Shown here piece after piece: positions 45,801-56,192 of a stretch of DNA of 64,000 nt. Within the stretch, counting starts at the first letter, position 1. Each line of letters opens with the position of its first letter. The position numbers were made by a program, and so were the translations under genes. A model generated the notes under the pieces. That model had not been told where the DNA came from, made no database searches, and was given only the letters and a program-made list of their open reading frames with translations. This DNA comes from Phytophthora colocasiae (lineage: Eukaryota; Oomycota; Peronosporomycetes; Peronosporales; Peronosporaceae): assembly GCA_018806915.1 (NCBI GenBank), contig JAGKQI010000015.1:1-64000 (forward strand), in the 5' to 3' direction.

Positions 45801-46896
45801 GGACAAGCTGGAGCGACTTTGCTGACCATGTGGCCCTTTATTAACTCAAGTATCATCGGAGAATTTGATCCCCGAGCGACATTACGAGAACGGGTTCACT
45901 GGTGGGAGCGCTTCGTGAACATGGCATCTCAAGGAGCATGGACGAACAAGACCCGCATTCAAGAGCTCAAGCTGAAGCTCCCGGTGTCTGCCAGAGATTG
46001 GTTCAACCAGCCCTCGAAGAGTGTTTCCCGTGACTGGAAAGAATTATCATCGGAGTTTCGCAGGCGCTATTGCTAGGCCCGGTCATCATACTCCGAGAGA
46101 TACTTCACGATGGAAATGAAGAGTTCCGAGACTCCGTTGGACTTCTTTTACCGCCTGAACTCGGCCGCCGGAAAAGCCGAGGTGGACTTCAGAAAGTCCT
46201 CCAGACGCCTGGAGAAACACGTTCTGAGGTACATCACCAAGCTGTAGGACGAGCGTCTGAAGATCGCGTTGCAAGGCCGGAAGTTCAGGAGTATCTCAGA
46301 CCTCGAGTATGCCCTGCAACAAGATGAGGATGTCTGGCGAACCGTCGAGCAGGATACTACGACAACCAGACATCGGGACTTCCGAGCGGACAATCTCCCA
46401 CGCGGACAGTTTAAGCCAAAGCGTATGGGGAAGACTTATGTCGCCCGAGAAGCAGACTCAGATGGCTTGGATGATGAAGACGCTGACGCCCGAACTCAAG
46501 AGAAGGACGCCAGAACCTCGACGTCAGAGTATAACCGAGAAACGTCTGGTGTACAATCAACGTCTGGTGTACAATCTTCGTCTGGTGTACAAGCTGCCTC
46601 TCAGGAGCCTGGTGGTGCTGATTGGACTCAGACTCTGACAAACGAAGTCTACCGGGTCATGGACAACATGGGATGGCGACCGCCGCCCCAGTCTCCCCGA
46701 GGATCATCAGGTCAAGATTTCCAGCATGCACGTCGTGATAATCCTGACTACTGGAACAAGTTCTGCGACAAGTGTCGCCGCTCAGGTCATTCGGAAGAGA
46801 ACTGCTGGAGAGACATTGTCTGTGATCGGTGTCAGGAGAAAGGTCACCCGAGCAGGATGTGCCGAGTACCGCCGTGTGAGGTTTGCGGAAAGGTGC
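42826..46896 (+). pseudogene. Gag of Gypsy element 1, frameshifted and truncated
   Basis: Start ATG at 42826 (MASHGTTRGGRRGRGG), followed by a stop and shifts. The long frame 43063-44973 (636 residues) holds the acidic N-region with SPEVIDLCSES, a conserved block AATGDYIKWRCSSVFPEDMW, serine-rich linkers and a coiled coil (44720-44960, MRQQQEWQRRMEQEQKEFLA). The capsid-like region at 45845-46075 and beyond reads FDPRATLRERVHWWERFVNM and WFNQPSKSVSRDWKELSSEF. Two CCHC knuckles lie at 46766-46870 (CDKCRRSGHSEENC and CDRCQEKGHPSRMC). The last residues PPCEVCGK run into LTR B. Gag coats the RNA in virus-like particles. At least four shifts are present. Confidence 0.75.
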
Positions 46897-48586
46897 TGAC
46901 ATGATGTTAATTCCGATTTTCGAGCGACAGGTGGATATTACGTTACGATGTGATTGGTTATACTATGGGTTATAAGCGAAAGGGACTTTGGGACGCGGCC
47001 GCACCCGTGCGACATCTGTGGAAGATTGTGGATAAACCTTCGCCTGACTGTAAAGGGGCCCAAAAGACCAGAAGTGTACTTCAGAGTGTGCACAACTCTG
47101 AAGGTCAACTACACTCTGTCTGGTCACCGGACTTTCCCCGACGATGAGTGCCTAAGTTCTGGCGGAAAGTCTCTCAGAAGAACGTATCTCTGAGAGACCT
47201 CATCCCGTTACCGTCCAGCGCGACGATGGATGGTTCAAGGATTCACAACAAATACCCGCAGAGACCAAGTATCGCGCGCCGGACGCCGCGCACCCGCGCA
47301 ACCCTCAAGATCTTCATGTACGTTGAAGCATTAGTGCTCCGTACTCTGGTTTCGTATTCAAGACTCTGGTATCTCTAACTCTGAGTGACCAAGACTCTGA
47401 AAACCAAGTGATATCGGACTCTGAAAACCAGGATACCAGACCCTGAAACCACCGAAGATTCAAGACCATACTGAAACCAAGTGAACCCAAGTTCAAGTCA
47501 CGCATTCAAGTGATTACTGACCTGCACATCCCCCGTAATGACGTCTCTACCTGTCAACCCATCGAGATCGGCTGCACAGATTGCATACTGAGACCAAGTC
47601 AAAGTACCAGATGTATACAAAGACCAAGAGTACCTGAGATATGAAGACTGACTGCATAAAGGACGCAAAAGACGACAAGAAGGAGAGAGAATTACCAGAG
47701 ATATATGATAGTTATGAGGAAGATAAACGATAAACAGAGTTCAATTTGCTTGCTACTGCACAAGTCCGCTTGAGAGGTATCCAAGCCACTGCGTCATCAC
47801 GTACGTCGTGTGATCTCCACCAAATTCAATCCCCTTAGGTGGAGATCAGGTAACGTAGAGACCTGAAAGGACCCGCCTATTCCATATCCTAGTTGGGTCG
47901 TTTGTTTTGTCTCTAGCGGTAGCCCATTTCATATTGATCGTTTGGACAGGCTCTGGAAACTAGACAGTCGTTTTCAGAGTGCAAGGTAGACTGTTGTATA
48001 TAGCCGATTGTATTGGTTTATATTTTCCCTCTATATAAGAGGGTGGTGCGCGAACGTAAAGGGATACCAGACAGACCAGGTGTCTGGTAGCGAGTCCCTA
48101 GTTGACCTGGAGTGTTAGCCCACCGTTCAAGGGCCTAGAAAGAATAAGAACGGCTGTATATATTTGTATATTTTCGAACTCTGTATATTGGTTGTTTATC
48201 TCTGAAAGTCAGGTATCTCGGTTCTGGATTTGTGATATTCAGACACCGAATTCCGACTTTTCTCTGGTATATTAACCTCTTTTCGACCGCCGACTTCCTG
48301 GAAACCATCTTGGTTCCCAGAGATTCCGACTCCCGAACGCTCCTGGAAGGATTTCCTGAATACCGACACCAGACTCCAAGGGAACCCCAACTTCTCTTCA
48401 CAAACACATTATCAGACTCCGGCGAGGGTCATATTTCCGAAGACAACGAACCCACGAGGATACCGCAAGGTACCACACGCCAACCTACCGTTGTACGGCT
48501 CTGAAAACCCCTTTTCAGTAGTCGTATAACTAGGGTTCACTATACGCCCCCTGCTCCGCGACCAAAGTTTCACCGACTTCGCGACA
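46897..48586 (+). repeat. LTR B (5' LTR of Gypsy element 2)
   Basis: It starts TGACATGATG and ends TTCGCGACA, 1690 bp. Probable core promoter: CCCTCT-ATATA-AGAGGG palindrome at 48027-48043 with a TATATAAG box. A 10-bp perfect inverted repeat GATCTCCACC/GGTGGAGATC lies at 47812-47847, and a further hairpin CCAGACA...TGTCTGG near 48067-48088. ACTCTGAAAACCA-like units cluster at 47350-47460. Confidence 0.85.
48027..48043 (+). promoter_or_regulatory. TATA-containing palindrome of LTR B (putative core promoter)
   Basis: CCCTCT and AGAGGG arms enclose ATATA. LTR A (42227-42245) and LTR C (63918-63934) keep the arms while the loop differs (TATAT and TAC), so arm pairing is conserved over loop sequence. 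The TATA role is inferred from position and content. Confidence 0.45.
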
Positions 48587-48588
48587 AC

Positions 48589-48616
48589 TGGTGCGCGTGC
48601 CCGGATTCGAACCGAG
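48589..48616 (+). other. Primer-binding site, element 2
   Basis: TGGTGCGCGTGCCCGGATTC, continuing GAACCGAG, starts two bases after the LTR. It is complementary to the 3' end of a tRNA including CCA, the acceptor strand and the T-arm (GGTTCGAATCC). The tRNA identity cannot be told from this half alone. Confidence 0.8.
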
Positions 48617-48677
48617 GATATCACCGGATTTGAGAGTACAAGAAGAGAAAGTTTCCTGTCAAGCGTCTATATTCAAG

Positions 48678-51600
48678 ATGGCTACGCCAGGATCTACGAG
48701 AGGAGGACGCCGTGGTCGTGGTCGGAGTATTCCGACACGTCAATCCAAGCGTCTACAAGGTTTGTCGCCTGAGGAGCAACCGGACTTGGATGCTATCCAG
48801 AAGGCGGCCCGCGAGAAGAGGAAAGCTGCGCGAGAGAAGAAGGCAGCTGAGAATGTGAGCGTCCCAGAACCGGCGGTCGAAGACCAGCCTGCTGAGGAAC
48901 CAGAAGCTCAAGAGACACCTGCTGTCCCTGGTGAACAAGGTTCTGAAGGCTCGTCAGAAGTCGAAGCTTCTGGTGACGAGGCGACCACTGCCCGCGAGGG
49001 CGGTGATGAGGCGTCTGAGGGAGGCGCCGATATGGTTGAGTCCCCGGAAGTGATCGATCTGTGTTCAGATTCGGCAACTTCCGGCCAGTCCGTGGATGAA
49101 GTGAAACCAGAACCCGGACTCTCTGAAGAACATGTTCCACGGTCCCCAAAGTCTGAAGACGCACCAATGTCTGATGACATGGCGATCAAGTCTGAAGAGT
49201 CTCTGAAGACACCGTCTGACGAGTCTGGGAGGGCTGATTCGCTTGACGGGGAACGAGCTCTGAGGTATGTGCGCCGTGAGTTCCGCCGTTGGAGAGATAT
49301 GGACACAGGCAAGGTCGTCCCGCCAAGCATCGAATATATGTGGCCGACGATGAAGCCTAGTGCTGATGCTTTCCAGAAGGCTGCTGCAGCGACCGGCGAC
49401 TACATCAAATGGCGATGTTCCTCCGTTTTCCCCGAGGATATGTGGATCTCAGAGTTTCACGCGAGGCGTCATAGTTTTGGTTGGATCAAGACCTGTCTTA
49501 CGTTGAGATTCCGATGAGCACGTTGACAGCACCGGAGTGTGTGGCTGTTCTTCAGACAATGTTGTACGAGGCAGGTTTCGAATTCCAGAATTTCCTCCCC
49601 AACCTGGCCCCAGACGCAGGCGTCAGCCGTCGTTGGGTCTCAAGTGCGCAGTGTGGCGTCCGAACTTCAGAGTCGACTCGCAGTAGAATTGGTTGAGTGG
49701 GCCACAGTGACCGCCAGGTTACAAGTTTGCCGACTCCCAGAAAGCATGAAGCAAGAAGACACAGCTGGCAAGAACGAAGCAAACGGTGTATTACCTGACG
49801 AAAATGCTGACCTACAAGGACAACGGCTGATCATGCGACTCCGGGTAACCGGACTCCGAGTGACGCACAGCTCTGATGGTTCCAGCAGTGACGCGCCGCC
49901 GCAGTCCAAGCGCTTACAGCAGAGACCGCCGCGCCCACAAATCCCGTCGACACCGTCAGCTTTATCGACGCCATCGCTGTCTTCATTGCCGCAGTACGAG
50001 AGTCGCTCTGATAACACGCGACCGGAGTCTGAAAATCCAATGTCCGAAGATCACAGCATCTCTCAGACTCAGATGTCGGACGTGCCAATTCCCAGTGTCA
50101 TTGGGACCTCAGACGACCAGTCGTCGGGTTTCCAGACTTCACGAGGAAGCTCTACGGACTCGTCCTTGATGTCCATGAGTCGAGGGGCGGCATCACATAT
50201 GCCGCCGCCCACAGGAAGTCTGGCGTTAATCGCTCAAGGTGTTGATGTAGGAGGAACAGTCTCTGAAGGCATGGGGATCCAAGTGACGCGAACGCTGTTA
50301 CCAGTGAAACCAGAGTCCGAGGATGTCGACATGCCGGAAGAGAGACCAGAGGTGCTGGACGCGGAGTCTGGAAACCAGGTGTCTGTCAGAAGTTCTTCAC
50401 GGGAATTCAAACAATTGTCTCCGGAGATTCCGCCTGTACCTGCCTCCACCCGAAGCGAGAGTCACCAGAGCCACCGCCAAAGTGTGAAGAGTGGAGACCT
50501 TCCGAGACCACCGTCCCGACGCTTGAGTTCCATTGCGTCGGGTCGTACGAAGTCTGAAGCTCGAAGCTCTCAGAGATCAGGGCCTGCCCAGATCGAGTTG
50601 AACGTCATGAGGCAACAGCAGGAGTGGCAAAGCCGGATGAAGCAGGCGCAGATGGAGTTCTTGGCCCGAGAACGCTTGGAGACCATGGAACGCGATCGTC
50701 GTCGAGAGCAACGTGACTTGGAGGCAAGACGCGAAATTCAGACGCTCACCGAGCGCTTGTTGAAGTCGGAGAACGCGAGGCGGGAGGCTGAGAGACGCGC
50801 CGACGGTGCTGAAGAACGCAGAAGTCTGGTATCTGAAAGCAAGCTCAGGAATCGCAGCGCGGCAGAGTTGGAAACTCTGAAAACGGAGCTCCAGAACTCT
50901 GAAAATCAACGGCTGGAATCAGTGTTTGCTGAACGCTGGCGACAAAGAGAGGCTGAGATTGAAGCCGAACGTGCGCGTGCGACTGACGAGATGAAACGGG
51001 ACTGGATTTCTCAAATGGAAGCCTTACAACAGCGAATGAAAGTCGCGGAAGCCGAGCGCGACAGGGAGAAAGAAAGTTCTCAGAACATGCAACGGTTCCA
51101 AGCCGGTCAGTTGAGAAACCTTCGAGCAACATTATCCCAAGTTCAAGAAGCGCGAAGGGTCGGCCACCCTGATTCAGCAACTTCAAACCAAACGTTACAA
51201 ACAGGCAACCCTGAAGTTGCAACTATGTATCCAGTATCAGGGTCAGAAATCAGAAGTGACGCAAGAAGGGTTGGGGTTGAACCCATGTCACATTCACCGG
51301 CTCTCAAGACGGAATCTCGAGAGGTTGCAACCTTCCAGCAAGGCACCCCTGCACGAAGCGCGGGGACGAAGCGAGTGAAGCCTGAGAGGAATGGCGGCGC
51401 TACTGCTGCCACGGCCACCCACGTGATTCAAGCGACCTCGGTGACAGAGACCAAGGGCGATACTAGACGTGCGCCTACCTGAGACGAGATCCGCCGCCGA
51501 AAACTGAAGCTAGACGGCCTAATGGAGATCGAAGAGCGTCTCGCAGAGCGAAGCGTCATGATAGAGCACCAGACTCTGGTGGAGACTCTGACGATTCAAG

Positions 51601-52921
51601 CTCAGACTCTGCGAGCTCGTCATCGGAGGACTCAGAGCCAGGTGAAGTGGATGAATCTGACGGCAGCAACTCGCACAAGCCGGAACCACACTTCTGACGC
51701 TAAGGCCGTTCATGAACTCGAACAACCTTGGGAATTCGACCCCAGAGCTACTCTCAGGAACGTGTCCACTGGTGGGAGCGATTTACGAATATGGCTTCTC
51801 AAGGAGGTTGGTCGATCAAGACGCGCATCCAGGAACTTAAGTTGAAGCTCCCTGTGTCTGCGCGAGACTGGTTTAACCAGCTACCCAAAAGTGTGTCCCG
51901 TGACTGGAAAGAGCTGTCTTCAGAGTTCAAGAAACGTTATTGCAAAGCTCGGTCATCGTATTCTGAGAGATACTTCACTATGGCTATGAAAGACTCTGAG
52001 ACTCCGCTTGAATTTTTCTACCGACTTAATTCTGCCGCTGGAAAAGCTGACATCGATTTCCGGAAGTCGTCCAAGCGTCTTGAGAAGCATGTACTGCGAT
52101 TCATCACGAAGCTTAAGGATGCACGCCTGAAAACGTCGCTACAAGGTCAGAGATTTCGAAGAATTTCAGACTTGGAATATGCGTTGCAGCAAGATGAAGA
52201 TGTGTGGCGAACTGGTGACCAAGAAATGACCCCTGCCAAGTCTCGAGACTTCCGGGCTGACAATATTCCGCGAGGACAGTTCAAGCCCAAGCGTGTGCAT
52301 CGGACTTATGTCGCAAGAGATATGGATTCTGAAGACTATGACTCTGACAACTCTGAAAATCATAAGGAATCTCTGAAATCCAATCAGGATACCAGAGATC
52401 AGACTGGTGATTCCAGAACTCCAAGTGCGACTTCAGAGTCTACCCGTGATGAAAGTACTGCGCGAGCATCTTCAAGCAATTCAAAGGCTCCACCAAGTGC
52501 AGATTGGACGCAGACTCTGACGAACGAGGTATATCGAGTAATGGATAACATGGGATGGCGTCCGCCGCCCCAGTCCCCATCTGGATCGTCAGGTCAAGGA
52601 TTCCACCAGAGGCGTCATGAGAATAGTGGCTACTGGAACAAGTTCTGTGAAAAATGTCAACGCTCAGGACACTCAGAAGAAGACTGCTGGAGAGACGTCA
52701 CGTGTGACCGATGTCAGGAAAAGGGACACCCGAGTCGAATGTGTCGGGTGCCACCCTGTGAAGTATGTGGAAAAGTACACCCTGGAAAACCCTGTGAAGA
52801 TCTGAAAACTCTGGAAGCACTCAAGCAACTCGCTCGACAAGGTGCACTCAAGGACATGCCAAACCACCTACGGGAAAAACTCCTGAGTGATGAGGCAGAC
52901 TCTGGGAAGCCGTTAAACTAA
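48678..52921 (+). CDS. Gag polyprotein of Gypsy element 2, three or four frameshifts
   Basis: The ATG at 48678 opens MATPGSTRGGRRGRGRSIPT. An acidic region follows with SPEVIDLCSDS (49043-49075), then YVRREFRRWRDMD and the block AATGDYIKWRCSSVFPEDMW. A shift near 49490 leads to 49539-51482, with serine-rich linkers and a long coiled coil (50600-51110). A shift near 51500-51740 leads to the retrotransposon gag core (FDPRATL, WWERFTNMASQGGWS, WFNQLPKSVSRDWKELSSEF, ETPLEFFYRLNSAAGKADID) and two CCHC knuckles (CEKCQRSGHSEEDC, CDRCQEKGHPSRMC) at 52647-52745. The last codons are TTA AAC TAA at 52913-52921, forming a slippery site. At about 1400 residues it is long for Gypsy gag, mainly because of the N-terminal linker and coiled coil. 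Confidence 0.8.
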
Positions 52922-52959
52922 TATGCCCGTCGGATGGGGATCCGAAACGCGCCGGGCAT
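52912..52959 (+). promoter_or_regulatory. Putative -1 programmed ribosomal frameshift signal at the gag-pol border
   Basis: The heptamer G TTA AAC (52912-52918) is phased as X XXY YYZ in the gag frame and sits directly before the gag stop TAA. Four bases after the heptamer begins a nested hairpin. Its outer stem is ATGCCCG (52923-52929) with CGGGCAT (52953-52959), and its inner stem is TCGGAT (52930-52935) with ATCCGA (52940-52945) around GGGG. The minus-one frame is open across the stop and runs on to 53193 into the pol N-terminus. GTTAAAC is a known functional slippery heptamer in nidoviruses. Confidence 0.7.
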
Positions 52960-54759
52960 GGCGTTACCCCAGAGTTGTGTGTTCTAGTGTGTGTAGGACC
53001 AGAGCTGAGAAAGATTCACGATAACACTCAACAATGCATGGCTACTTTTGCCCAAGAATCGACCATACCTTCTGGAAACTCAGGGAACGAGCTACCTGAG
53101 ATCGCCGACGACGCCGACCCGACACCAGACGACTCAGTGTCGTTCAGGTTGAAGGATGGCGAGTGTTCTGGCTGGTGGGAAGATAACTACTGATCGGTCA
53201 AAGAGGGATGTGGTGATGGTGTATGGTGCCGTGAATGACCATCGGACCAAGATTCTCTTGGATACTGGTGCGACCATAAATATTCTGAGTTACGACTTTG
53301 CGCGTAAGCTCGGACTCAGACTTAAGTCGCACAAGCAGACCAAGGTGTCAGGAATGGGTGGTGTCCCAACATATATTGGTGCCATCGCTGAGATCAAATT
53401 GAAGCTTTGGCCAAGAGTGTTATATATTGTTGATGTTTGGGTCGCGAATATCGGTGAAGGAATTGACGTGCTTCTGGAATGGGTTTATGCTTGCTGCTGG
53501 AGTGAGAATCAGTGCTCGTGAAGGTCTGGTATCGTTACCAGACGAGGTAGTGGTGATGATGTGTAATTGGGAACCTGGTGATCACATTGGTCGTAACAGG
53601 TCAGTTAGACCCAGCGAGGCTGTCCTTCTGAGTCCGGGTGAGGAGTTTATTGTCCGAATTGACTATGGCCCAACGAACCCCAGAGGGAAGTCGTGTGGGC
53701 GGACGCGGTGACCGCTGGGTTACCCAGCTGATCTATGCGGCCCGATCTTGGCCCGTGGCCGTTCGCGTGGTAAACATCTCTGATAAAAACACGTGGGTCA
53801 ATGAACTTTCTGATGTCGCGAGGATCGTGGAATATGGTTTCTTCCCAAGGCATGGACGTTTCGTGCGTCCAGGTTCCGCTGCCTATCGTGATTGGGAGGT
53901 TCTGATTCGGGAAAGCACCCCGTCACCAGAAACTAAGAAACGTATGAAGAGAGAGGCGGAGTTGGAGGCTTTGATGCCGCAGCCCCCGTGTGTAGATCGC
54001 CCGGACTATCCATGGCCGACTGAAATACTGCAACGTCCAAGGTTTGATAACGCTCGAGTGCAGTTCGTGAAACCAGAGTCACCACCGACCGTGAAACGAG
54101 TACGCTTCGCCCTGGATGCATTCACCCAGACGGAGAATGGTTGCTCCGGCGAGTCAACGGGAAGTGCGGACATTAGTACAGATACCAGAGATTTGGAAAC
54201 CTCCTCTGAAAGTACTCCACATACAGACCCTGGTGACTCGTCCGTTGTTATTGCCGGTGACGTCCTTGACTCAAAGCCTGAGTGTCTATTAGGTGACTCT
54301 CAGACCCCTGAGTTACCCGCGGACGATTTCGACCTAATGGATGAATCCTGGGATATTCCCATTCAGGGGATGCCTGGAACGCCTGTGGAAAAATTACGAG
54401 TGGAATACGAGCGGTGCATGAATGTTTCGAATGAAGAATTGGACTTGGAGCCGGGTGTATATATGCGAGAAGGCACGGAACTCCTCGCTCAATTACGTGA
54501 CCAACTGGTCATGTTGCCTGAGCTGGGAGAGTTGACACCAGAGTGTGATATCGACAGCGCTGATGTTGGAGAACCAGGAAAGACGACCCCAGAAATGGAG
54601 AAGAAACTGCGTGATATTCTGAGGTACCACAGGAAGATATTCATGGGAGATGGCAATGCAGCACCCGCACCGGCAAGGGGCGTGGTCTGTGATCTGGATG
54701 TGGGAGATGCCAAGCCGGTAGCTCAACGTCCGAGATCCGTCGCCCTCATCTCATGCTGA
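52924..54759 (+). CDS. Pol of Gypsy element 2: N-terminal linker, aspartic protease and connector, frameshifted
   Basis: In the minus-one frame the pol product begins CPSDGDPKRAGHGVTPELCV and runs to 53193. A shift near 53160-53190 joins the protease frame: VVMVYGAVNDHRTKILLDTG with ATINILSYDFARKLGL, where DTGA is the catalytic motif, then GMGGVPTYIG. Another shift near 53490 leads to LLSPGEEFIVRIDYG, the usual C-terminal strand. The frame 53638-54759 continues as a connector of low complexity (ARSWPVAVRVVNISDKNTWV; EFMPHHGRF-like FFPRHGRFVRPG) up to GVVCDLDVGDAKPVAQRPRS, the standard lead-in to Gypsy RT. The protease cuts the polyprotein during particle maturation. Confidence 0.75.
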
Positions 54760-56192
54760 AGGTATACGAGCTTCTAAAGAAACTCCTGGAAACTGGTTTG
54801 ATCGAGTACTCTAACTCCCCGTGGGCATCTCCTATTGTGATCGTTCTCAAGAAGAATGGTGTTGACATACGGATGTGCATCGACTATCGCATCGTGAATG
54901 GCTTCATTCAACTGTCGCGTTACCCTCTACCTCTTATTGACGATCTCTTAACTGGTTTTGAGGCTGCCATGTGGTTCATGAACCTGGATATGGCTAGTGG
55001 TTTCTGGGCGATCAGGATGACGGAGCGCGCACGACTGATATCAGCTTTCATTTGCCCGTTTGGACATTTTCAGTGGGTAAGGATGCCGTTTGGTCTGAAG
55101 AACGCCCTCTTGTGTATCAGGCTATGTTAGACAATTGCCTGTGGGGATTCGTGAGACTGTCACCAGAAGAAGAAGCTGAAGTCGATGCGGAGGTTCTGGA
55201 ATTTCTGCAACTCCAGCCTCAGGACTCTAAAAAGCATTTTTCAGACTCTGAGAACCATACTCCGATTTCAGAGATGCCAACCCTCACAAGTCAGATGACC
55301 GTCTTTCAGAGGAACATTCCTGTTCCCACGTGTATGGGCCCAGTCCTGGGGAGGAGTTCATACATCGACGACATCGCACATGGAGCAACCGACTTGGGAC
55401 CAATTATGTGACGATTTGAATGCCCTGCTTTTCAGGCTTCGCTATTGGAACATTTCTGTGAGTTTGCCCAAGAGCGAGTTCGGGAAGTTGTCGATACCGT
55501 ACCTATCCCACGAAATCAGTGCCGAGGGTCTGAGGGCAACACCTAAGATTGTCAAAGGAGTCGAAGAACTGCCATTTCCGTCTACGTTGAAGGGAGTTCA
55601 GAGTTTCATGGGAAGCCTCAACTATTACAACAAGTTTATTGAGGATTTACCGGTGATTGCTGCTACCCTCTATGAGCTGACGGACGAGCAGATTCGTGCT
55701 GGACGAGACCTGACTCGTGCGAAAGAGGCGTTCGAAATTCTGAAACGCAAGATAGTCTCTACTCCACTACTCAGACATCCAGACCGAACCAGACCGTTTG
55801 TTGTCATTCCGCATGCGAACCCTTGGGCTGCTTCAGCAGTCTTGGGACAAGAATATGAGGGAATAATACACCCAGTCCGGTTTACGGGTCGTGTCCTGAA
55901 CGATGCCGAACTCAGGTATCATATCGCTAAGAAAGAGGTGATTGCGATCCTCAGAGTTTTAGAAAACTTCAGAGCTCTGGTGGAGTCAAGTCCGGTGATT
56001 GTGGTCTATACCAGATACTCTGTCCTGAAATGGTTGCTGACATCGAACTCCACCGACGGCAGAAACGTCAAGTGGGGTATGAAGTTGTCGCAGTGGAACC
56101 TGGAGATCCGCCGGGTACAGCGTGACGAAGATGGACTCCCAGCTATACTCGGTGCGGCATTACCCCAGGGAGCATCTGGACGAGGTCTCTGA
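54753..56192 (+). CDS. Pol of Gypsy element 2: reverse transcriptase and first RNase H, frameshifted
   Basis: 54753-55130: LLETGLIEYSNSPWASPIVI, CIDYRIVNGFIQLSRYPLPL, FMNLDMASGFWAIRMTERAR (first aspartate) and FQWVRMPFGLKNAL. A shift near 55110 is followed by an unusual acidic insertion of about 70 residues (55160-55330), then SSYIDDIAHGATD. YIDD at 55360-55371 supplies the two further catalytic aspartates. 55380-56192: KSEFGKLSIPYLSHEISAEG, FPSTLKGVQSFMGSLNYYNK, then the RNase H of RT type (FVVIPHANPWAASAVLGQEY, YHIAKKEVIAILRVLENFRA, VYTRYSVLKWLL). In a usual Gypsy this domain reads DAS at FVVxxDAS; here the motif is HAN, so the first catalytic aspartate appears lost. Confidence 0.8.

Larger units (their letters stand above)
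40896..46896 (+). mobile_element. Ty3/Gypsy element 1 (older): LTR A, PBS and broken gag, interrupted by element 2
   Basis: The structure is LTR A (40896-42733), a primer-binding site at 42736, and a gag region that follows the gag of element 2 nearly to its end. It stops abruptly at CEVCGK (46891), where LTR B of element 2 begins. The remaining pol and 3' LTR should lie beyond 64000 if element 2 simply inserted here. LTR A differs clearly from LTRs B and C in sequence and length, so this copy is older. Confidence 0.75.

Noticed and set aside
42736..48616. tRNA gene at the TGGTGCGCGTGCCCGG sequences
   Set aside because: Only the complement of a tRNA 3' half is present, placed right after each LTR. 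These are primer-binding sites.
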